NCBI GenBank assembly: GCA_043769645.1
Contig: JAYVJC010000045.1
Coordinates: forward strand, 1 to 36,719
Direction of reading: 5' to 3'
Source: JAYUDN01 sp043769645
Lineage (GTDB): Bacteria; Patescibacteriota; Gracilibacteria; BD1-5; UBA2023
Length of the DNA: 36,719 nucleotides
This document shows positions 15,906 to 24,306 of the stretch, in pieces. The notes beneath the pieces were generated by a model. The model was not told the DNA's origin and made no database searches. It was given only the letters and a program-made list of their open reading frames with translations. The number at the start of each line of letters is the position of its first letter. Within the stretch, counting starts at the first letter, position 1. Position numbers and translations under genes: made by a program.

Positions 15906-17105
15906 TTATTTTACCACAAGAGAAAAGGTAGTTCCCTTCCCAAGTTCACTTACAACGGTAATCTTCCAACCGTAGAGGCGTACGATTCGGTCAACGATCG
16001 CGAGTCCGATTCCACTCCCCGGCGAGTTTCCGCTACGGTCTACCCGAAAAAACCGATCAAATATTTTTTCTCTATTTTCTTCGGTCATTCCGATTCCTGT
16101 ATCCCGAATACTGAGAATCCCTCAGGTATAGCTCACGAAGATAGAGCCTCCAACTCTATTGTATCGAATCGCATTCTCGAGTACATTCGAGAATAAGATA
16201 GAAAAATGCTTTTTATCCATAGAAATCTTTACGGTTTTTGGGACCTGTATCTCAAGGATGATTGATTTACTGTCTATTTGTTTACGTAACGATTCGATGA
16301 TATCTTCGATCGACTCTCGTAGGGGCATCTGGGTTTTGATTTTTGGCAGTGTGATCCGGCTCAGCTCGAGAAGTCCATCCAGTGAGTCAGCCATAGAATC
16401 AATCGTCTTGATACTCGTCTCTATCATTTCTTTATCTCTATTTTTACTATCCCTGAGCACTTGGAGGTTTCCGGAAATGATCGCAAGGGGAGTTTTGAGT
16501 TCGTGACCCGCATCATTGATAAAGTGAGCCATCGCGTCCATATTTTCTTCGACGGGCTTGAGTGTTTGGCGGACAAAGTATCGCCCCATAAACCAAAATG
16601 GCAGAAGGATGAGAATATCCATAGCGAGAAATCTGAGGACGTCACGGAGGATATCCTCGACTGGATACCCTCATTTTCCTATAAATATGCGGTACTGGAA
16701 TTCATTTTTTGGATTCGTCATTTTTCTCATGAGCATCCCATTTACTGAGTAGGTTCCACCAGTTGAAATCGAGAGGAGCGTATCCTTATCGATAAGTTCA
16801 TCTACTTCAGAATTCTCCTCCGTTCCGATAAGCCTATTTTCGAGGATATTTCCACTGTTATCGATGATGATAAATCCGATCCCAAGCTGGGGCCTTGGTC
16901 CATGCAGAGATCACAAAACAGGTCTCTCTTTCTTCTCTGACATCCGCATAATTGTGGTGTCAAAGACTTCATTTTGGAATCGATTCTCGAGGATGATACG
17001 ACTTGTAATAAAAAATCCCTCAAAAAAAAGAAGGAAAATGAAGGCTCATCCGACAAAGAGGGTGACGAGACTTCGTTCGGTACTGGAGAGAGAACTATCG
17101 GACAT
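15906..17105 (-). CDS. Sensor histidine kinase of a two-component system
   Basis: A 399-residue membrane sensor kinase. A first membrane helix (about 13-35), an extracytoplasmic sensor domain (about 36-155) and a second helix (MDILILLPFWFMG) precede the transmitter. The H box FINDAGHELKTPLAII carries the phosphoacceptor H201. The ATPase part shows the N box (NVLENAIRYN), G1 (IRDTGIGM), F box (IFDRFFR) and G2 (GSGIGLAIV). Four or more UGA-Gly codons are needed; the standard code yields three fragments. No HAMP domain is obvious. It partners the response regulator 163 bases upstream. Confidence 0.92.
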
Positions 17106-17268
17106 ATGAAGGGAGTGGATTGTAGGAAGTGGTCTTAACCGAGTATATAGAAAAGTATACTTTTGGATAATTTAGAGCAATACTAAGTTACCTTAAAATT
17201 CTCAAATTGCCAGAATCGATTCACTCCGAAGTGTACCTTTTGAAAGATATTTTTAAAATAATCATGTA

Positions 17269-17934
17269 TTAGAGGATACTATTGAGTATATATCCATATC
17301 CCTTTCGGGTTTCGATGCAGTTCGGTATTTTTTTTCTCAAATATCCGATATACACTTCTACTATTTTTTGTTCTTCAAATACCTCATAGTTTCCCCAGAT
17401 TTTTTCTGAGAGTTCTTGTTTGGAGATAATCTTTTCATTATTTTCCATAAAGTAGAGAAAGAGCTCGTATTCTCGCTTCGAGAGATCGATAGGTTTCCCA
17501 CGAAGGAGTACGGTATGATGTTTTTTATCGACTTTGAGCGAACCTACTTCCATGATTTCTGTTCCTTTGTGGGTATTATCCCTTCTCGAAAGGGCTCGAA
17601 TTCGGGCGACAAGCTCACGATAGTCGCAAGGCTTTGAGAGGTAGTCGTCAGCACCATAGTCGAGTCCGGCGACTATATCATCTCGAGTTCCTCGAGAAGT
17701 AAGCATGATAATTGGAGTTGTTTTACCTTCATTGCGAAGGCGACGACATATTTCGATACCATCGAATCCAGGAAGTTCGATATCGAGGATAATCACATCA
17801 TAGCTATTATTCATAGCTTCCATATATCCCTCCGTTCCATGAGTTCGGAGGGTACACTGGATATCTTCGTTGGCGAGGTAGCGGGTCACCGTCTGAGCCA
17901 GTGCGATGTTGTCTTCTATAAGGAGGATATGCAT
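17269..17934 (-). CDS. OmpR/PhoB-family response regulator
   Basis: A 221-residue regulator. The receiver domain (1-120) has the acidic pair E7/D8, phosphoacceptor D51 in VIILDIELPG, the conserved T (MLTS) and K (YLSKPCD). The C-terminal winged-helix DNA-binding domain (about 128-220) has LSKREYELFLYFMEN and VEVYIGYLRKKI. No UGA codons. It is transcribed before the kinase gene, the usual order. The exported Spy/CpxP-like protein immediately upstream on the same strand is a candidate target, as in CpxAR-type envelope stress systems; that link is inference. Confidence 0.93.
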   Translation of the reverse strand: MHILLIEDNIALAQTVTRYLANEDIQCTLRTHGTEGYMEAMNNSYDVIILDIELPGFDGIEICRRLRNEGKTTPIIMLTSRGTRDDIVAGLDYGADDYLSKPCDYRELVARIRALSRRDNTHKGTEIMEVGSLKVDKKHHTVLLRGKPIDLSKREYELFLYFMENNEKIISKQELSEKIWGNYEVFEEQKIVEVYIGYLRKKIPNCIETRKGYGYILNSIL

Positions 17935-18091
17935 AAGGAAAGATTTTAGGAAGTAAAGCTCGATATGGAGGCTGTTATTTTTTTAGGAATAATACTGGAC
18001 ACTCATTCGATATCTTTGAGTATACGAGGTTTTCGTTCAACCCAAACACAATATAGTATAGTACATAGAAGTAAGAGCTTAGTAAGAAAAT

Positions 18092-18125
18092 AAAAATACC
18101 CGCCTTCCCGGACGGATATTTTTAC
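18092..18125 (-). terminator. Terminator after the Spy/CpxP-like gene
   Basis: On the minus strand an ATCCGTC arm pairs (with G-U wobbles) with GGCGGGT around a 7-base loop and is followed by a T-rich tract (ATTTTTATTTT). It lies 31 bases after the stop of the 18156-18749 gene and would separate it from the response regulator. Confidence 0.6.
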
Positions 18126-18155
18126 TCTTTTTTCTCTTGGAAATACAGTATATGA

Positions 18156-18749
18156 CTATGGAGTATCCTCTGTTTCTTCTGTTTCTATAGGATCCATCAT
18201 ATTCATATGATTGCCTCTCATACCTCATTTACCACCCATTTTTGGCATACTATTGAGGAGTGCTTGCTCGTCTGCCGTGAGGGCGGTACCAGCTTGTTTT
18301 TTCTCGAATATAGCCTTTATCTGTTCCATCTTAGCCTTCATAAGTACTTCTTGTGCTTTATGATCAGCGCGTTCCTTGATAATCGTCTGTCTAAGGGTTT
18401 CCTCATCTGCCGTGAGAGCCGTTCCAGCAAGGAGTTTATCGATGACAGCCTCATGAGCCGTTCGAGTCGCTTCCATGTCGGTTCGTTTCTTTTCGAGGAA
18501 TGCCTTTTTCTCAGTATCTGAGAGCGCATTGAATGCCGTCTTTTCTGCATCGGTCATAGTGGAGAATGCAGGTCCACCGAGCGGAGAACCTCCTCGATGT
18601 CCTCGTCACTCCATCATTCCCATTTTGCTTGAGAACATTTTTCCTGCAGAGGTTCATGCAGAAGATGTTCCAGTAGCGGCGAAGGTCGTAGCGGCGAGGA
18701 CCGTGAGTCAGGTGACAATTGCAGATCAGATAAGAATTGATTTTTTCAT
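18156..18749 (-). CDS. Exported helical protein, Spy/CpxP-like
   Basis: A 197-residue protein. Residues 1-25 are a Sec-type signal peptide (MKKSILIGSAIVTGLTVL, ending near ATTFAATG). A low-complexity Gly/Met/Ser linker (SSKMGMMEGRGHRGGSP) is followed by a long charged helical region (about 65-175), with two copies of an AGTALTADEE-type motif about 40 residues apart. Extended helices with LTxxE/Q motifs resemble the Spy/CpxP periplasmic chaperones, but sequence identity cannot be claimed. Five UGA-Gly codons fall in the leader and tail; the standard code sees only the middle. It lies next to a two-component system and downstream of a structured leader. Confidence 0.6.
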
Positions 18750-18813
18750 AGATAAAAGGGGTTACGAACTAAAAATCAGTTTCGGATATGGAGTATATAG
18801 GTACGTTGATAGT

Positions 18814-18954
18814 GTTTGCTAGCTAAACGCCTCTCGGCTTCTATATCTCTCCAGTAACAAGAGTTACGAAGCCAGTATGCTTTCGGGAAGTAGTGAACCG
18901 TAAGAATATTCTGGGTTTCTTCCACGAGCAAGTATGCGGAGTTCGAATGTTACT
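18814..18954 (-). ncRNA. Structured 5' leader RNA of the Spy/CpxP-like gene
   Basis: The 205-base leader predicted from the promoter at 18961-18966 folds into several strong stems. (1) Positions 18886-18890 + 18896-18899 pair with 18919-18923 + 18914-18917 (GGAAG/CTTCC and AACC/GGTT), extended by an outer GCT..CG/CG..AGC stem. (2) GGCTTC at 18836-18841 pairs with GAAGCC at 18868-18873, enclosing the perfect hairpin GTAAC/GTTAC (18854-18867). (3) A GCC-GAGA-GGC hairpin overlaps and would compete with stem 2. (4) GTTT/AAAC near 18814-18828. Alternative pairings of this kind are typical of regulatory leaders; I do not recognise a known riboswitch class. Confidence 0.45.
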
Positions 18955-18960
18955 AGAGTC

Positions 18961-18966
18961 AGTATA
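18961..18966 (-). promoter_or_regulatory. Extended -10 promoter for the structured leader
   Basis: Minus-strand TGGTATACT gives an extended -10 element (TG-n-TATACT, box at 18966-18961). The -35 region is weak (TACCCA-like), as is common for extended -10 promoters. Start predicted near 18954. Confidence 0.5.
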
Positions 18967-19016
18967 CCAGGAAAAAGTAAGAGGTGGGTAAGATATCATC
19001 CAAGGCAGGAAAGAAC

Positions 19017-19271
19017 TTATTCTCAGAGCCCGAGTTTTCCTCTGAGCTTCCCTTCTTGATGCATGGTATTGATCGAGTCAAATCCACCAAGGCACTCTTC
19101 TCAAATAAATATCTGGGGAACGGTCCGCATTCCAGATTTTTTCACGAGATTCATAATAATCTCAGGAGAAGAGGTGATATCGATTTCTTGATACTTTGCA
19201 CCAAGAGAGGTGAGAAGATTCTTGGCAAGAGTACAGTATGGGCAGTAGTCTTTGGTATAGATCGTGAGCAT
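19017..19271 (-). CDS. Glutaredoxin
   Basis: An 84-residue glutaredoxin of the GrxC size class. The active site CPYC lies at residues 10-13 after the first strand (MLTIYTKDY). The cis-Pro motif RTVPQIFIG and the GGFDSI glutathione-binding turn are present, the glycine in IFIG being encoded by UGA. It reduces disulfides or glutathionylated proteins in the cytoplasm. A neighbouring rhodanese gene on the same strand and the exported stress-type protein downstream suggest a redox/envelope stress neighbourhood. Confidence 0.92.
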
Positions 19272-19377
19272 AGATAAATAATGAAGAATTAAAAATGAAT
19301 AATGAATAATTAGGAATGAGGGAACTATGAATTGGAGAATTGTGAACCCCTGTATATCAATTGTTGAATTTTTGGTT

Positions 19378-19492
19378 TTTTGTCATCTCGAGGCACTCGA
19401 AGGATCCCTTTGAGATTTTTGGAAGGTAATTTCGATTCTCGAAAGGGATTCCTCTGCTACACTTCCTTCGGTCGTTTCGGTTGGAATGACTA
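19378..19492. repeat. Imperfect palindromic element between glutaredoxin and rhodanese genes
   Basis: A roughly 115-base imperfect palindrome starts TTGTCATC and ends GGAATGAC. Its inner arms GGATCCCTTTGAGA and TCTCGAAAGGGATTCC pair with few mismatches. The GTCAT...ATGAC ends resemble the other GTCATTC-type repeats of this window (24487-24513, 30128-30160). The rest of the gap 19272-19560 is AT-rich degenerate repeat (AATGAATAATGAATAATT-like) and I see no gene in it. Confidence 0.6.
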
Positions 19493-19560
19493 AAGGCATG
19501 AGTCTCCGTTTTCACCTGAGTGAGAATCAAAAGGCTTCTTTTCCGTCAATCTAACTTTAA

Positions 19561-19905
19561 CTAAAATAATCTAAGTAGTTTTTTCTTTCCCCCATGAACG
19601 ACGAGTTTTGGAAATATCTCTTCGAAGGCAATCATGCCTCCCGAGAGATTATAGGCTTTGATTTTTTCATTCTCAGCAAGAAGACAGGCCTGTCAGGATC
19701 GAGCACCACTTCGGCAGATGAAGATGACCTGCTTTACTTTATTCACCTCATTCATCCGCATCGGAAGTATGGGAAGGGGGATATTGCGAGCTTCGGGAAT
19801 ATGGACTTCGGCATATTCCCCTGCACCACGGACATCGATAAGATCGATTTTCTCCGGTGATTTTTCGAGAAGAGAAACGAGTTCTTGAGGTGTAATACTA
19901 AGCAT
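19561..19905 (-). CDS. Rhodanese-domain protein
   Basis: A 114-residue single-domain rhodanese. The start MLSITPQELVSLLEK is typical for this group; a longer in-frame start at 19977 would add an unlikely leader. The core IDLIDVRGAGEYAEVHIPEARNI and the active-site loop IFICRSGARSG with the catalytic Cys64 are intact; the last glycine of the loop is UGA-encoded, so the standard code would truncate the protein just after the active site. It probably transfers sulfane sulfur in the cytoplasm. The C-terminal tail after VHGG is basic and not typical. Confidence 0.9.
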
Positions 19906-20039
19906 CTTATGAGATACAAGATAATAATTGAATAGATCTAGAGAAATGGAAATACTAAAATGAATAACTTTCCCCAATCCCAGTATCCATAAAAAAAATT
20001 ATTTTTTCCATTTTATAGATTTTTTACTAATATCAAAGT

Positions 20040-21278
20040 ATGATCGCACAAGAAAAACGAGAACAACTCTCGAATGACATCCCAAGACACTCAATCCTCC
20101 TTCTCGCAGGAAATATAGAACATCGGCGCAATGGGGATGTAATGTACCCGTTTCGACAGGACTCTGACTTCCTCCTCCTCTCGGGAGTCAACTCTCCAGA
20201 TACTGTGCTTTTCTGAGTGAAGAAGCATACTGAGAAAATCAACTGGATGCTTTTTTCTGAACCGATCAGTGAAAAGGAACTCCTCTGGGGAACGAGTCGT
20301 ATGAGTCCTGAAGAGATTGCTAAAGCTTCAGGAATCTCGGAGGTATTTCCCCTGAATCTTCTCAAACATGAATACTCCAAGTATGCTCAAGAGGCGAAAC
20401 ATATCTTCTTTCGCAGGGATAAAAAACGCGCATTTCCACATGAAAAAAATCTTCAAAAAAAACTCAGAGTTTCCCATTTTCGAGATAAAATAGCAAAAAT
20501 AGAACCATATCTGGATAGATTACGCCTTGTTAAGACAGATGAAGAGATACAGCACATGAAAAAAGCCATAAAAGTTACCCACCAAGCCTTTGATACGATC
20601 CGAGCATACATCAAACCTGGAATGTACGAATATGAGATCGAGGCTTTGGTAGCTGGAATATATCGATCGCACCATCTCACGGAAGCGTACCCCACGATTG
20701 TCGCGGGTGGTCAGAGCGCCTGTACGCTTCACTATACGAAACACGATCGGAAGCTAGAGCCATGAGATATCGTCCTCGTCGATGCGGGAGCTGAGTATGA
20801 AGGGTATGCTGCGGATATTACCCGGGTGATTTTCTTAGAAAATTCCCTATCGAAGGGGAAAAAAAAGGGAGTTTCTCATACTTCTCTTCGTCAACAACAA
20901 GTGTATCAGAGTGTTCTGACGGTCAAAGCATATGCCGAGTCGCTTATCCGCCCCTGAGTGAAACGGATGGAATATGAAAACCAGGTACGCGAACGGATGA
21001 ATGAAGAACTTAGAAAGCTCGGACTTATCTCGCCTCAAGCAACGAAAGAAGAAATAATCCTCCTATCGAGAAAATACTATCCTCACTCGACTTCTCACTT
21101 TCTCGGGCTCGATGTCCATGATATCGGAGATCGGGACCAACTCTTTGAAGCCGGGATGGTGATCACGTGTGAGCCGGGAATCTATATCAAAGAAGAAGGT
21201 ATTGGCATAAGACTCGAAGATGATATACGTATTACAGAAACGGGATGTGAAAACCTATCAAAGGAAATACCACTTTAA
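20040..21278 (+). CDS. pepP: Xaa-Pro aminopeptidase (M24B family)
   Basis: A 412-residue metallopeptidase that removes N-terminal residues before proline. The N-terminal domain (about 1-160) is of the aminopeptidase P type. The pita-bread catalytic domain has all five metal ligands: D248 (VDAGAEYEG), D259 (AADITR), H353 (STSHFLGLDVHD), E378 (CEPGIY) and E393 (RLEDD). Three UGA-Gly codons occur, including one just before the DIVLVDAG strand. A weak -10-like TAATAT box lies 6 bases before the start, so it may be leaderless too. Confidence 0.92.
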
Positions 21279-21307
21279 TAAATTTCGGTATTCTCTTTTG
21301 ATAGATA

Positions 21308-22054
21308 TTACCCCATTCGAAATCCGGCGAGAATCGGCTTATGGTCAGAGCTTTTGATCGTTCCGATGACTTCCGCATAGAGGGGTTCTATCCCACGGTA
21401 GAGGATATGATCCAGTTTTAGAAATCGTCGGTCCTGCTTGGGCTCTATCCAGGAGAGTCCGAGTGACTCAGCTACTTCGAGAAGGAAGGCTTTTCGTCCC
21501 TTACTCCACGTATTGAAGTCGCCTGCCCAGATCATTGGTCCGATATGCTCCTGTACGAGGAGGAGTGTTTCCTTAATTTGACGACGAAATGGTTTCCCGA
21601 AATTGAAGTTCATGGCGTGTGTATTGACGATAAGGAGTCGCTCTGATTTTCAGGCGATCGGGAAATAGGAAAGACCAGAAGACTTATGCGTTCGAAGGAT
21701 GGGTTCCTGATCACTCGTCGAGTGGATAGAGTGACCCGACATGGTATAGCGAGATCCGGTCATCACCCCGGAGAAAATTTCCCTACGAGGAAAACGGAAT
21801 CCCTTGAAAAATCCCCACCCGAATCCGTCGAACTTTTCAAATAGACCTTCCCATTTTTCCGAAAAGAGTGCCTCTTGAAAGAGGACGATATCAGCCCGAT
21901 CGAGGAGGCTATGCATATCATCTGGAAGTTTTTTCGAAAGGCACTTGTGGATATTCCAGAGGAGAACTCGGAAGTCTCACTGGAGTATATTCGAAGATTC
22001 GAGCGTTCCGAAGACCCGTACTTTTGTAGTTTTTTGTATACTTGTTTTGTCCAT
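21308..22054 (-). CDS. Endonuclease/exonuclease/phosphatase (EEP) family protein
   Basis: A 248-residue EEP-fold hydrolase. Motifs in order: VLLWNIHK (Asn), LFQEALF (metal-binding Glu), LIVNTHAMNF (His), WAGDFNTW (Asp/Asn), LDHILYRG and the terminal SDHKPI (catalytic His). These are the complete active-site set of the DNase I-like fold, acting on phosphodiesters or phosphoesters; the substrate is not predictable. The start ATG at 22054 lies 7 bases from a TATACT box, so the longer upstream frame from 22195 is not needed. No signal peptide is seen. Confidence 0.88.
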
Positions 22055-22061
22055 ATAGTTA

Positions 22062-22090
22062 AGTATACCATACTTTTTAGGATTTTTCAA
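22062..22090 (-). promoter_or_regulatory. Promoter for a leaderless transcript (EEP gene)
   Basis: On the minus strand TTGAAA (22090-22085) and TATACT (22067-22062) are separated by 17 bases; the -10 box ends 7 bases before the ATG at 22054. Confidence 0.7.
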
Positions 22091-22163
22091 GCATTTTCTT
22101 GATTTGATTACTTTCCTCTTACTCGTACTAATCGTTACCGGATTTAGTTCACAAGAAAATAGA

Positions 22164-22191
22164 TTGAATTTTTCACGTTTCTCTATATAAT
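22164..22191 (+). promoter_or_regulatory. Candidate promoter for the YtxH-like gene and grpE
   Basis: TTGAAT at 22164-22169 and TATAAT at 22186-22191 with a 16-base spacer. The start codon follows 21 bases beyond the -10 box. Confidence 0.65.
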
Positions 22192-22212
22192 ACACTCCCC
22201 TAACTTGTATAT

Positions 22213-22707
22213 ATGAAAAAATGACTCTTTACTCTCCTTGCCGGCTATGCCGCAGGACTTGCCATCGCGATGAAGTACCGCAAAGATCAAGGCACTTCGA
22301 AGCTCGAAGCTGATACCTCAAAAACAACTATAGATTCCCTCATCAATGAAGTAGTCGATATTCACAAGACGGCGTATCATGATGTGAAAGGTTTTGTCTC
22401 GAGTAACTTCTCAGACGTCAAGGACTTCGAAGGACTCAAAGGAAAAATAGAGGCGATGATGGAAGATTTTATGACGGAAGTAAATACTGTCGTAGCTGCT
22501 GCTCAAGATTGAACTGATGAGCAAAAGACCGCTGCAAAAGCCGAAATCGATACCATATTTGATAAGAAGTCTGCCCTTATCGAAGAAGCGAAAGAACGAG
22601 GTTCAACTTTCACAGATACGACCGCAGATGTTATCAGTGGCTGGCTCGATGAGGCGAAGGGAAAGCTCGAAAAAACTCGAACTAAGATCCAAGCAAAAAT
22701 CAAATAG
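22213..22707 (+). CDS. YtxH-like anchored coiled-coil protein
   Basis: A 164-residue protein with a short N-terminal membrane segment rich in glycine and alanine (LFTLLAGYAAGLAIAMKYRK), as in YtxH-domain proteins, followed by a long charged helical region with amphipathic heptads (DSLINEVVDIHKTAYHDVK; EIDTIFDKKSALIEEAKER; LDEAKGKLEKTRTKIQAK). Two UGA-Gly codons, one at codon 4. It stands 72 bases before grpE and shares its direction, so a stress-related role at the membrane is plausible. No enzymatic motif. Confidence 0.65.
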
Positions 22708-22779
22708 CCTAGAGATTCCTTATTTCTCTTATTTTTTCGGAAAGAGAAAATACGAGTCAGTTTATTATTCACAAAATAT

Positions 22780-23298
22780 ATGACACAGAAAAAAGATGAC
22801 CATAAACAGGAGGAGGAAGTACCTCTTACGGAACCAGTTACGCAGAATGAGACGCCTATCGGGGATATTTCTGTAGATCCAGAAATACAGAAACTTCGAG
22901 AATCCGTCGCACGAGCTCAGGCCGACTATCAGAATCTTCTCAAACGACAAGAGCGCGAGCGGGAAGAGATGGTCGGATATCTCTCTATGAAATTTCTCTT
23001 GCCACTTCTCACTCAAGTAGATAATCTTGAAAGGGCTGTGAAACTCAAAGAAGGAAGTTCTGGGGATGCTTTTGTCGATGGTATTCGATCGGTGCTCGCT
23101 GGTATGGAGAAATACCTCGAATCTCAGTGAGTGAAGAAAATGATCTCGCTCGGAGGTGAAGTCGATCCAGAACAACACGAAGTAATGACACAGATGCCCG
23201 GAGAGGCAGGGAAGATCATCCAAGAGTTCGAACCAGGATACATGATGGGGAATCGAGTGATTCGCCATGCGAAGGTAGTCGTCGGTAACTGAGATTAA
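22780..23298 (+). CDS. grpE: Nucleotide exchange factor GrpE
   Basis: A 172-residue GrpE, the ADP/ATP exchange factor for DnaK. After a charged disordered start, the long dimerisation helix (EIQKLRESVARAQADYQNLLKRQEREREEM) and the head domain are recognisable, with VDNLERAV, GIRSVLAGMEKYLES and the closing beta strands HEVMTQMP and NRVIRHAKVVVG. Two UGA-Gly codons: one splits the head domain and another is the penultimate codon. dnaK/dnaJ are not adjacent, unlike the common arrangement. Confidence 0.94.
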
Positions 23299-23303
23299 AC
23301 ATA

Positions 23304-23594
23304 ATGTCTCCTCCATTTCAAATCCGTAAAACGACACTTTTCGTAGCAGTCCTCGTGTATATATGTATCTATATTGGACTTACTCTATGGTTGTTTCGTG
23401 ATGACCGTCCTAGCGATGGTCCACTTTCACTTGGAATTCCTTTTCCATTTTACTATGGAGGAGGTATTTGTGGGTGACCTTGTGGTCCGTACTTCCTCCC
23501 ACTTCAGTTCATTCTCGATGTACTGATACTTTTGATTCCTTTTGGTATTTTTTTCACTCTTCGTTTCTATAAATCTATCCAGTTTATAAAATAA
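23304..23594 (+). CDS. Two-helix membrane protein (96 aa)
   Basis: A 96-residue protein starting 5 bases after grpE. Two membrane helices (TLFVAVLVYICIYIGLTLWL and FILDVLILLIPFGIFFTL) flank an exterior loop rich in Gly, Pro and Cys (YYGGGICGGPCGPYF), where two closely spaced cysteines might bind metal or form a disulfide. One UGA-Gly in the loop. No family recognised. Its spacing makes it part of the grpE operon. Confidence 0.55.
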
Positions 23595-23603
23595 AATACC
23601 CTC

Positions 23604-24215
23604 ATGCAGCAAACTATTCGTGATATCCTCAAAAAAATCGAATCTCTCAACCAAGATCTGAGGATAGAATACGATAAAATGGCGGAAAAGTATGGGTTTT
23701 CTTTCGAAGAAAAAAGAGTGATATTTCTCGAAGAAATGAGAAAAAGAAATAGGAATATGAAGCTTCCGACCTGGAAGTTTCCGATTTCACTGATGAATGT
23801 GCGTCAGATTATCGCGATACCGTTTATCCTTGGGATGATCTTCCCGTCCGTGATTCTCGATGTATGTATCACGATCTACCATACGATTGCTTTCCCACTC
23901 TATGGAATACCGCGGGTAAAAAGATCGGAGTATATCATCTTCGATAGAAGATTTCTCGACTACCTCAATATAATCCAGAAGGTCCAGTGTCTCTACTGTA
24001 GCTACGTGAATGGACTCTTTGCCTATTCGGTCGAGATTGCGGGTCGAACGGAACGCTACTGGTGCCCACTCAAGGCGGCTCATAAACCAAAATTTTCTCA
24101 CGGATGGTATCAGGACTTTGCTGACTATGGAAATCCAGAAGAGTGGAAGGAGAAGTATCAGGATGATGATAAAGGGTTTACTCCAATAAATACCACAGCA
24201 CCTTCGGTAAAGTAA
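23604..24215 (+). CDS. Conserved membrane-associated protein with paired cysteines
   Basis: A 203-residue protein without UGA codons. A helical start (IRDILKKIESLNQDLRIEYDKMAEKYG) is followed by two close hydrophobic segments (QIIAIPFILGMIFPSVILDV and TIYHTIAFPLYGIPRV) and a cytoplasmic tail with the motif VQCLYCSYVNGLFAYSVEIAGRTERYWCPLK. I recall the C-x-YC-x-YxNG...EIAxRTExYWCPxK pattern from conserved hypothetical proteins of other bacteria, with three cysteines likely to bind zinc or iron. Function unknown. It starts 9 bases after the previous gene. Confidence 0.65.
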   Translation: MQQTIRDILKKIESLNQDLRIEYDKMAEKYGFSFEEKRVIFLEEMRKRNRNMKLPTWKFPISLMNVRQIIAIPFILGMIFPSVILDVCITIYHTIAFPLYGIPRVKRSEYIIFDRRFLDYLNIIQKVQCLYCSYVNGLFAYSVEIAGRTERYWCPLKAAHKPKFSHGWYQDFADYGNPEEWKEKYQDDDKGFTPINTTAPSVK

Positions 24216-24306
24216 CTTTTTACTGGATCATCACTTCCGAGAAAAGATTCATACACTATTTCTAGACCGAATCGATAAGAAAACCAAAAAAGTAACCAAA
24301 CTCTAG

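Noticed and set aside
18735..18950. Minus-strand open frame through the structured leader (containing YWLRNSCYWRDIEAE)
   Set aside because: No start codon after the preceding TAA, and the bases are better explained by strong nested RNA stems directly upstream of a real start. Kept as a possible refutation of the leader RNA call.
18930..18950. TTCGAAT motif resembling a tRNA T loop
   Set aside because: No acceptor, D or anticodon arms can be formed around it on either strand.
22765..23337. 190-codon minus-strand open frame over grpE
   Set aside because: Complete overlap with a well-supported GrpE; no protein-family signal.
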